DNA of 64,000 nucleotides from Ampullaceana balthica (lineage: Eukaryota > Mollusca > Gastropoda > Lymnaeidae), in assembly GCA_944989445.1 (NCBI GenBank), contig CALYLW010000066.1, positions 1,425,001 to 1,489,000 on the forward strand, written 5' to 3'. Both the position numbers and the translations under genes were made by a program. Each line of letters opens with the position of its first letter. The first letter of the stretch is position 1. The notes under the pieces are model-generated. The model was not told the DNA's origin. It did no database searches and saw nothing but the letters and a program-made list of their open reading frames with translations. This document shows, in pieces, positions 1 through 10,379 of this stretch.

Positions 1-2760
1 AATCCCATACTTACTGACCCAATCATCATTAATTCTCCAATTTCACGTGTAGGTAGAAGCATGAAACTTTTAGAGGTTGTTAAGTACACTCCCGCAATAG
101 TAAAAGGCAAAAGAAAATTTAAATTATCATTCAATTGGGGCCGGGTGCCCAATGAAGTTTTTTGTTCTAATATGAGCTATATAAAAACTAACTTATCAGT
201 AATTCTCCATCTTCCCCGTGTACGAGAGAAGCATTAAACTTTGAGTATCCTACCGCAATGGTAACAGTAAAATTTTTTAAAAACTTTAACTCAATGGGGC
301 CGGTGACCAAAATATAGATTTCTTAACCTTAAAATAGCTCTTTAAAATTTGTTTAAACTTTCGATACTGTGTAAACTGATGGATATTGAACAAACTTGGT
401 TTACAAAACTTGATGGCACAAAATATTATACAATAGGGCATTTAACTGATATTATCCATTGTTTTGGAGCTGAAGGACTCTTATTACCATTTTCGTCAGC
501 GTTTAAGACTCTTTTCCCATTCGATTTCACACGATTTTTAACAATGTTGACAAACCAATATTTCAACTATGATTCAGATTAAAATCATATGTTGTTTTGA
601 ACTGTACACCACACACCGATTTGGCCCCATGGCCCTTAATTAGTTTCTTTAAATTCGTATAAATATTATTTTATTCATTAAATGGCCATAAAACTTTCGG
701 AAGTTGTTGATTATATTCAAGCAAATGTTTCTGGCACAATTTTTTTAAAAAATACCACTAATTAGGGGCCGGAGGCCAAATTTGTATTTTTTAAACATGA
801 TTTATATAAAGTTATTTTTAACAGTGGCTTCTGGGTAAATGGATGTATTATTGATATTTAAAAAATCAATGGCCCGTATTAACATTCTATAAGGTATTAA
901 ACTCATAATGTCTATTACTTCTTTAAAGCTTTATTTCCTATAATATATTTTAAAAAAAAATCTAGACTATTGACGAACAAGTATTTTCAGCTTGATCTAG
1001 ATTGCAATTAATTAGTGATTTAAATTTATATCTTGCACCGATTTGGCCCGGGGACCCACAATGTCATTTTGTTTCTTATATAAGCCATGTAAATATTATT
1101 TTAGTCACTGATGGCCATGAAACTTTAGAAAGTGTTTGAGTACACTTGCGAATGGTACTGGCTACAATGGATGTTTCTTGATCAAACTTATTACATGAGA
1201 TTTAGATGGGTCATATTTAGAAAATAAATTTCATTAAAAGCCTCAAGTCCAAAATTTAAGCAGGTTTCATTTAGTTATTCTATGCGCAACGGTCTTAACG
1301 GTCGACAACGTTCGCCATGTTAAATTTTCTTTTTTATGGCCCCATTCCCATCTTCATGAAATTTAGAGGGCGGCTTTCCTGCTCTAACTCTGACCAATGA
1401 ATGTACTTATTTTGTTGGTATGATCCCAATGTCAGGTTCCATATTGAACTTGTGGTCCCAGCTCCCAGAAAATGTGTTATGCTGATTCTCAACGCTTACG
1501 GAAATCACACTTTTCGCTGCAGGGCACTGGTATTATGCTTTAAAAATGTAATTTGGAATAATGTCTTGAAAATTTACAACAAAATTTGGGTTTTTGCTCC
1601 AAAGGAATTTACATTAGGAATTTACTGCCCCATAACATTTTATTATATACCATCACGTTTTAATGAACAAAGTTTGGAAAGTTTATCTTTTAGCCAAGTA
1701 GAAAATGTTTAAAATATATTTAGCAAAGCAGAAATAAGAGAGGAAAAGACATTTTAAGCTGAAATCTCTTTAAAATTTGTATTTTAAAAAGTTTTTATGC
1801 CAAAAAAAACGATGCTGGATTTTACTAAAACATTTCGCAAAGTTTCTTAACATAGGATGTGTAAGTTTAAAACACCTGTTTATTACGATCAAAATCATGA
1901 TGCATGTATTAATCAATATTTATGAAGGTCCTGTAAAATCAAATTGAGAATAAAATCTTAAACTTTTAATTATAAAAAAAAATGGTGTCTTTGCCCTGAA
2001 TGAATGTACATTAGGAGTTCAATACCCTTTATATTTTAATATGTGTCACCTATAATGGCCCCTGGACCCAAACTGAGAAAATACCAGAGTTCTGATGATT
2101 TCTATCTGTATTAAGATGGAGATACTTTTCCTTATTTGTCAAAATCATTTAATATCAAAGAATGAATTTGGCCTTAAACATTTACGAAAACAGATTTGGG
2201 GCCTTCAGCAACCAAGGAATGTTCATTAGGATTTAAATTCCCCAAATTATTTTAAAATGGGCCATCAAGTCTTTATACATCAAATTTAGTCAAGAACAAC
2301 TTATTTACCAGTAGCCAACGCTTTAAATAATGTTTTAGGTTATGTGGAAGAAAAAAACAACAAAACAACAACATTAAGGGCAATCTGGCCCATTCAGTGC
2401 AAGATATAAACTTAAAAATACTGTTCCTTTCAAACAATTTCATAATTGATATATTTATCTAACTTTATCAATATCTTGTAGAATTGATTCTAAAACAAAA
2501 TCTTAAATACTTACGAAAATAATTTAGGGCCCCCGCTCAGAAGAAATAGATGTTACGGTTTTAATGCCCTATATTATTTTAAGATGGGCTTTCAAGTTTT
2601 TATTTTTACCAAGTTTGGTGAAGATCCATACTGACGAATGGCGTGTTGGCAGAGAGGCAGATGTTATTGATGAAGTTATTAGCAGAAATGTTGTCAGAAA
2701 CAATGTAGCCAAAATGCCCAGTTGATGATGTGAACCAAATATCAGAACTGGCTAAGTAGA
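1..2760. repeat. Old degenerate repeat block
   Basis: No gene is seen here. The left part (to about 1160) repeats a module that recurs elsewhere in the window: GTAGGTAGAAGC (from 49), then AAACTTT, a GTTGAGTACACTC-like stretch, GGTAACA and a GGGGCCGG..CCC stretch, ending in a TATAAA-rich spacer. Diverged units begin near 49, 217, 650 and 1080. Positions 1280-1550 match 48568-48845 in order (TTCGCCATGTTAAA, TCTTCATGAAATTT, a CCAG..GAAA stretch, TTCTCAAC). Positions 1590-2600 hold about four degraded units with the phrase ACATTAGGA..TTTAA..CCC..TTTTA. The short ORFs at 349-582 and 1401-1712 lie wholly inside this repeat and look accidental. Confidence 0.6.
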
Positions 2761-2908
2761 AAATATGGTCCATGATCTGTTTTTGTAACTGATATAAACT
2801 TTAGATCGGAGCAGCCACTACTAACTATGGTCCACAATCCTGTTTCTACCTCAAACACAAATGTAGATTGCTTTGCAGCTGTCTTTACTATCGCGATGGT
2901 CGAGGTAG

Positions 2909-3390
2909 ATTGTTAAACTATTGGTAGACTTTGGGCTTGACCTTTCTGCCGAAGACGCAACTTTATTGTTCTTACGAAATAAGGAAGCGAATTTCCAGAA
3001 AGGTCTATTGAGGCATCGGGGTCAATTTTTCAAAGGAAATTATCAAGCAATTGTCACATCTATGAAGGCAATTTTAATAAATCTCTCTTGATTGATTCCA
3101 ATAATAACTCGAATCAAACAAGGTCTGATTAATGGATGAGATTTATGCAGGCGGAAAAAATCAACATGTGTTGATTGTTCACATTGACAAAAATGATGAA
3201 AAGAAACCCATGGTTTTCACGACGCCTTACAAGTATCTTAAAAAAAATATTGACCAAAAAAAAATATTGGAAAAAATAATAAAATCGGGCCTCCGTCTTC
3301 TTTAGAAGCAAATGTCCAGAGTTAAAGATCCTCGAACATGTTACATTGACCAGTTTCACAGAAGCTTCTGTAGATATACATTATTACTGA
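2909..3390 (+). pseudogene. Decayed coding relic, family unknown
   Basis: Three consecutive + strand reading frames look like broken protein-coding DNA. From 2909 to 3091 the frame begins IVKLLVDFGLDLSAED and ends in TGA. From an ATG at 3132 a 57-codon frame (MDEIYAGGKNQHVL...) is rich in Lys, Ile and Asp and stops near 3305. A shifted frame then continues to about 3390. The first phrase resembles the end of an ankyrin repeat, but there is too little for a firm call. The ATG frame could instead be a first exon of the kinase gene downstream: a GTATCT donor at 3228 joined to an AG at 3600 keeps the frame. That intron phase differs from the paralogue's, so I prefer the relic reading. Confidence 0.35.
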
Positions 3391-3598
3391 ACCTTAGGTA
3401 TAACATGATAAAAAATAACTTTGTATTTATGCTTATCTATTTTGATAAAAAAAAGTGGAATTAAAATGTTAATATTTTTTTAGATCTCATTTTTTAAAGT
3501 TTGAGATAATATCAATAACAGATTCTTCAATTAGATATGTTAACATTCTAATGACGTTTATCTCTTATCGTTAACAAAACTTCTTCACAATATTTAAG

Positions 3599-3672
3599 AG
3601 CGATTGCGGCACCATTCTGTACCAAGCATTCATGACATCTCATGGGAGAGCCAACAGTACACTACTTTCAAG
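3599..3672 (+). CDS. PIPK gene 1, exon 2
   Basis: This exon encodes SDCGTILYQAFMTSHGRANS and the next few residues, and ends in phase 2 before a GTATAT donor. It aligns with 31043-31122 of gene 2 (shared pattern xxGxILxQAxxxxxGRxN..LL.R). The acceptor is TTTAAG at 3598, or AG at 3600 if the upstream exon ends in phase 2. Confidence 0.7.
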
Positions 3673-6600
3673 GTATATGATGGAAACTTTAAAGTTATTT
3701 CTGTTAGCGTTATAATGATTTTTATTATAAATTAAAATATTATATCAACATAAGTTCGAAAAAAAAACAAAAAAACAAAAAAACAAAAAACAAAACAAAA
3801 ACAAAACAAGGGAGTATAGAAGAAAACGTTCTTCTAATAAAAGAAAATTATAGATGTGAAATATAATTATACTCATTGAAAGAACATTTTAATGGATGTA
3901 TAATTAAATAACTGGAGAGAAAAATCAGTAAATATAAGCACAGTTTAAAAAAAACAACTATGTATTTAATGAATATAAAATGAAACATTTTTTTTAAATT
4001 TAATTTTTAACAGGAAATTTGTGTTCAAAACCTACCTTCCTAGAAGTTGTGCAATCGTTCGTAACAAGTGTTTAGTCCAAAACTACGAGGTACAATTTAT
4101 GTCTGCTACTGGCAGGTTGTGCCTTAAAAGTTATTTTATATTGACCGATTTTAAGTTTGATGAAATAATCAAACAATGCGATAACTAATATATCTGTTTC
4201 TATAAACTCAGCAATTTTAAAAAAAAATCCAAATAGAAAATAAAATTAAAATGACATTAAAATATTTCAATCTTTTTATAATTTATTTTATTTTAGAATG
4301 ATCTGTATGCCGTCGGTTGGAGGCTACTACTAAACACTGGTCAGACTGGCAGCAAGTACTTTCTTTCCAGTAATGAAGATTTTATCATTAAGACAATATC
4401 AAATGACGAATATAATTGTTTAAAAGAAATTCTACCTCGATTATGTGAGGTAAGCTAAAGAATATCACTTTCTTAAAACAGGTCCATCCATGATATTTGT
4501 TAATGAAGCTGGTGACTATAATATTAAAAAGAACCACATACTTTGATAATAAAATAATATACTTGACAATAATTTAATACCAGAAATGAATAGAAAAAAT
4601 TATTGTGTATGTATTTTAACAGATTAAATGGACATAATTAATACATTATACATGTATGTACTTATTCAGAAATCTCTGTGTTATCGATAAGTATTGATTT
4701 TAACTGAAAAAAACTACTGTTTCATGCAAAGAGGTTTTATAATTTTATAGATGCTACAAAATATCACTAAGGAGCTAATGGTTTAATGAGTTGTTATTTT
4801 TATACTTCTCTAGTAAAAAAAATAGCCTATCTGAAAAGTTACAAAGAATACAGCTGAAAACAGAGCAGCATATTTTAGGGATTGTAGACTTTTCCTTCGT
4901 TATTAAATTTCTGAAAGTCCCGCACTTTGAGACAACTTTTATTGTTGTAGCAGTTCACATATTTTAAAGCAATGGCTTAACCATTATGGCCAAAATAACG
5001 TTGTTGTCACATAACTAATTATAGAAATTTAAAATATAGAAATATATAACGGGGAGAAGGATTACAAATAAATATTGTGCAAAATAAGATGATGTTTGCC
5101 TCCGAGGGGCTTTAATAATATGTCGTTATTGTCATTCACTTTCAAAAATCGTTTGCTGTTTGTGTTGCAAACCTTCGTTTGTGTAAGTGCACTTGTACCA
5201 AGATTGTCAATTTCACACGCAACAATCAGGAGACCAAAATACATATTCGTTTTTAATGTACTGCAGGATCTGTCCCAACGTAAGTTATGAAATAAAATAT
5301 GGATGGCAAATGGATTTCTGACTAGAAGGGCAAAACTAAATGTCCTATAAGTTCATTTTCCCGCTACATCTTACAGGAAGATGACATATAATTAAGAATC
5401 ACACATCCCCTTTAAAGACGATTAAAAAACTCAATTAAACGTCAATCACAAATCTTCGTACTCCCTGCAAAAAAATGACATAGGTCATCAAAAATATTTC
5501 TCTCGTAAAGTATAGAAGTCTGTATGTAACAGAGCATTGCTTCTCTCCTAATCAAATTCACAAAGGCTTTGTTCATTTAGTTTCTTACAGATCACCCAGA
5601 AACACTTCTTCCAAGATTTTTTGGCCTATACAGTTACCAGGTATATAATGCTTTTAATTTTTTTTAAATAAAGAGAGATGATATTATTTGATCAACTATT
5701 TATACAGTAAATACCATAAAGATTACTTATAAAATTATTAATTTATAAATCTGATCATTATCTACACACTGCTGATAATGGTGGTTCCTGAAGATGTTTA
5801 CTCACACATTTTTCTACTGCCTATAAATTGTTAATAATGTTGTTTATACCCAACATAATGCTAATAATTTCCTAATGATGACATTCACTTATAACCATCT
5901 TTATTTCCTTACGGAGATGTTTACCAACAACCGTTTCTTTTGCCTACATACTGCTAATAATGTTATTTTCCAATAATGCTGTTTGCTTGTAAACATTTCT
6001 ATTACCCAATGATACTGTTTTATTAACAAAACTTCTGTTTTGTTGTAATTCTGTTAACTTAAAACATTTTCCCCCTCTATATAATGCTATTCATGCTATT
6101 TTCAAATGATGCTGTTTACTAACAACCATTTTTATTTTTTAATTATTTTGTTGACTTCAGCCATTTCTACCTGCTACATTCGGCTAGTAATTTATTTTAT
6201 TTCCGGATGATGCTGTCTACTTACATACTATTTCTATTTCCTACTTAATTTTTTAAAATTTCAAATTTTCTATCGCCTACAAAACTCTAAAAAAAAGTAT
6301 TTCCTAAACATGTTGCTTATTTACAAGCATTTTCATTTCCTACATATCGCTAATAGTCTCTTGAACTTTGTTGAGCGCTGCAACGTATCATAAACGCTGT
6401 ACCCTTGACTGTCCTGTAGGACGTTTAGAGACTTCTCATTATGTTCTCCTTAAGCAGCATGTTTTATTTTATTATTTGTTATTAGTATTTGATCTCTAAA
6501 TATGAAGAGTTGATTATCACATTTGGCCAAAATTTAGAAAACGTTATAGTGATAAACAATTTTAAGTATTTTTAACATCATATTTATATAGTTACAAATA

Positions 6601-9412
6601 GTCTTTTTGTATTTACCTAATGTATAATAAGAAATAAACCAAAGTGTAGCTTCAGATTAATTGCTCATGACTTACTGGATATTTATGGCACACCGTATGT
6701 GATTATTTTGTAACCCTTAAATAACTCGTTAAATTGTGATATATGTGTTTGGTTCATTAATTCCTTTTATTATAACTGGCAAGTCTTAGCTAGTAGTTTT
6801 ATCTCAGACGTTACCTTAATCTCTAGATCAGGAGTGGCCATACCTGTAGAATCTGAGAGCCATTTTAAAAATAATAAAAACATTTTTGAGAGCCGAATTG
6901 AAGTACTATGGGTCAATAAACATGGCTTGGAAATCTGGCAGTTATCCTTGTGATGTTTTAAAAATTTTCGTGAGCCGTAGTGTGAAAACAAAAGAGTCGC
7001 ATGTGCCTCGAGAGTCACGATTTGGCCACAATTGCTCTAGAACAGGGGTCTCCAAACTACGGCCCGCGGGCCAGATGCGGCCCGCGAGGCTTTCTCATCC
7101 GACCCCTGGAGACCTTTAAATCTCCAAAAAAGATACTATTTTTACGTGTATTTTACCACAAAACTGTTTGTAGTCGGCCCACAAACTGCTGTTTGACAGT
7201 TATTGCGGCCCTCCGGCAGAAAAGTTTGGAGACCTCTGCTCTAGAACATCAATGATAAAAATTAAATATTAATGACAGTGACAATTTCTCTTTAAAAGTA
7301 TCTTTCTGTTGAAAATATTGTAAGAGAAAAATATCAATTTCTACGGGATGATTCTATTGTGTTCACTTCAATTAAGAGTAGTTTGCCTCTGCTTTTCCCC
7401 ATTTCCTAATGTAATTAGGTCAAGTCCTTCTATTCTCAATTTGTCAATCATCTCGTTTAGTGAAATGGTCTTTTCTGTATTCCAGGGAAGTGGCAAAACT
7501 ATTCGATTCATGGTCATGAATAACTTACTTCCCAACGATCTCTTAATTGACACAAGATATGATTTGAAGGGGGCGACCAAAAGAAAAAATGCTGCAAGCG
7601 TTCTTAAGGATCAACAATTTTTGAACATATGTCCAACAGGACTTATTACTGACGATGCATATGTTTTCAGGTTGCGTGAGTTATTAGAACTGGATTGCAT
7701 GGTAGGTTTATCTTACCCAACAAATAGTGTTGTATAAATATATTGTTAGACTATGTATTATTGCACAATACTTTTAGAGACAGTATGATATGAAGAAATG
7801 CATTCGTTAAACGGGTTTAAATAGCTTCTATTTCAGTGGATGCAACATTGCATCTAGCACTAAGTATGCAGATGTTTTGCTGCGTTAATTCAAATGTTTG
7901 TTTTTCACTCAGACACATTCGAATAAATTTATTGAAATGTGTAATTCAAGAAACTGATTTTTTTTAGCTGAACCATCAAGATCTAGAAACTTGTTATCTG
8001 ATTGTTCCTTTTCAGGTTTTGTACAGCTTCACCATGCCTTTATATGTATCTATTACTGTTTTGAAGCTGATCCTTTTTTTAAAAAAACAAACAAACAAAC
8101 AAAAACAACAAGAATGAAGAAAATCACAAATGCAACAACAATAACTAAAACAAATAATACGATTTTCTTTCAAGTACCAAAAATGCTGTTAACATCCAAA
8201 TGTAAATTAATCGCTTTAATACCCTAAGTATTTTCCAATCATTTTGCTTCACATTTTCAGCATTTACAGAACCTAGGACTCACCAACTACAGTTTATTTA
8301 TTGCCGTTCATAGGGTCGAAAACAAAACTGGAAGCGACCGACTGAGAGTTCATATTAATGAAATAAGGGGACATATCAAACCACCCCAGTCACTTGGATT
8401 GCTTGCGTGAGTCTCCCTACAGCTTGATGTAATCCTAATGTATCAGATGTAATGGCACAACGTTTTTCATAAGAAATGTAACAATAAAGAAGCGAAATTG
8501 ATTGATTATATTTAAGGTGGATTTGATGCGTTTGGACTAGGCGCAGATTCAACCTCCTAATCTAAGTACGAGGACATAAGAATTTATTTGAAGAAGTATT
8601 ATTGACGTATGTTAGGAGAAAAACGATTTAGAGGAAGATATTTACTGTTATGCTATTCCAAAGCTATTTTGCTTAATAAAATTGTCATGGTTTGCATCCT
8701 ACCATGTTACTTTTTAAATCCTAACACGAGATATCATACATGATAACTCATGATGCTATACATCCTAATACGTAACTGAATAATCCCAGTATGAGACGTA
8801 ATTCATCCTACCACGGAAGAAAAAATTAAATTTATTTTCAGCAACATATTTGTAATAATATGATGATTCAAAATGACAAGGGCAATGTCAAACTCAACCA
8901 ATGAATAGTGTTCAGGATCTTGGCCCAAGTCTGATCAAAGACCGCTGTAGAGAATAAATTGAGCAACGCTTAAAATTGTCAGTATCTCACTTCATTAAGC
9001 TGGTAGTTGCTTTCTATTTTGCCGATAGATATGCTAAGAATTAAAAATATGTAAATTAAAATTTATTTTAAAAAATCAGAATGCATTTCTAAAAGCATAA
9101 CTAACATATGCGAATAAAAGCAATATTTAGAAAAAAATTAATTGCAATTTAAATATTTTTTATCTTTTAAATTTGTGCAATTCTTTATTCCCTTTAGACA
9201 CAGATCCCGTGGGGTTCCAGCTAGGACCTTATTGGAAAAAAATATATTACTATACATAGGTATCATCCATATTTTACAACCTTACACGTTGGGAAGAAAG
9301 ATGGAACGTTTTTTCAAGTCTATCCTACCAGGCGGGGTAAACTGATTTTGATATATTCAATTAACAATTAAATAAACGCATACACACACACCTATATACA
9401 CAGGCGCACACA

Positions 9413-9508
<96 letters not shown>

Positions 9509-10283
9509 GGCTGTTAACGATTAATTTAAATTAAATCGTTAACTTTTGAAAAATTAACGATTAATTAATCGTTAATTTCGACTACAGTCGAAAATTAAAA
9601 TGTATGATGTCATAAGAAACACTTATTAAACGTTCATATTGAAAATCTAAATAATACTGGAATTTCTCCTTCATATGTCATCTTTTAACCAACTACGCAA
9701 AAAGACAAGAGTGTTGACATTATTTGTTTTAAGTGATGAGCGGGTCGAATTGACAATATAACCAGCCGAGCTGAACAATCATTCTCATGGAACTGAGGTA
9801 ACTGGTATGCACAAAACGGTCTTGGCACGGAATGACATTATCGGATAACGGTGTTCATTAATTAAGTTTCCACCGTTGTAGAGGGTTAATGGATTCAGGA
9901 ACTTTCATCTCCATTTTGTAACGCAGTATTCATCAGAAGAGCTGTCAACATTTTCTGTCTCTGAGTCTGAGTAAGACACCATTACTGTCATTAGCTTAAT
10001 AAGCTTTTCTTTTGGTTTGATAAGTTGGCGAAGTGTTTGAACCATAGCAGGGAAACTTTATCAACATTTTGAACAGTCCCATCAGTCAAAAGTTTAAAAC
10101 CAAAATGTTCGCGTAATCTTCAGGATATTTATTATTTATCCACCGCTATTTTATAATTTTTTTTAAAATTAATTTTTTACTTCCAATAATTTGTAAGTGA
10201 TTGGTCGATTAATCGTTAAAAATAATTTAATCGTTAAATTTTTTAACGATTAATCGAGAAATTAATCGTTAATTTCCGTAGCC

Positions 10284-10379
<96 letters not shown>

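Noticed and set aside
349..1712. ORFs at 349-582 and 1401-1712
   Set aside because: Both lie in repeat sequence that recurs in degraded form elsewhere with the frames not conserved.
2909..3091. Ankyrin-repeat gene
   Set aside because: Only one short phrase resembles an ankyrin repeat. There is no second repeat and the frame is interrupted.
5591..5640. Shorter version of gene 1 exon 5 using the AG at 5590
   Set aside because: It breaks the frame. The AG at 5580 gives a 60-nt phase-0 exon matching gene 2.
7368..7580. Minus-strand ORF over kinase exon 6
   Set aside because: The plus strand is a PIPK exon with correct splice sites, so the minus frame is a shadow.
7348..7737. Plus-strand ORF of 129 codons as a stand-alone gene
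   Set aside because: Only its middle (7486-7701) is kinase sequence. The ends are intron read-through past the acceptor and the donor.
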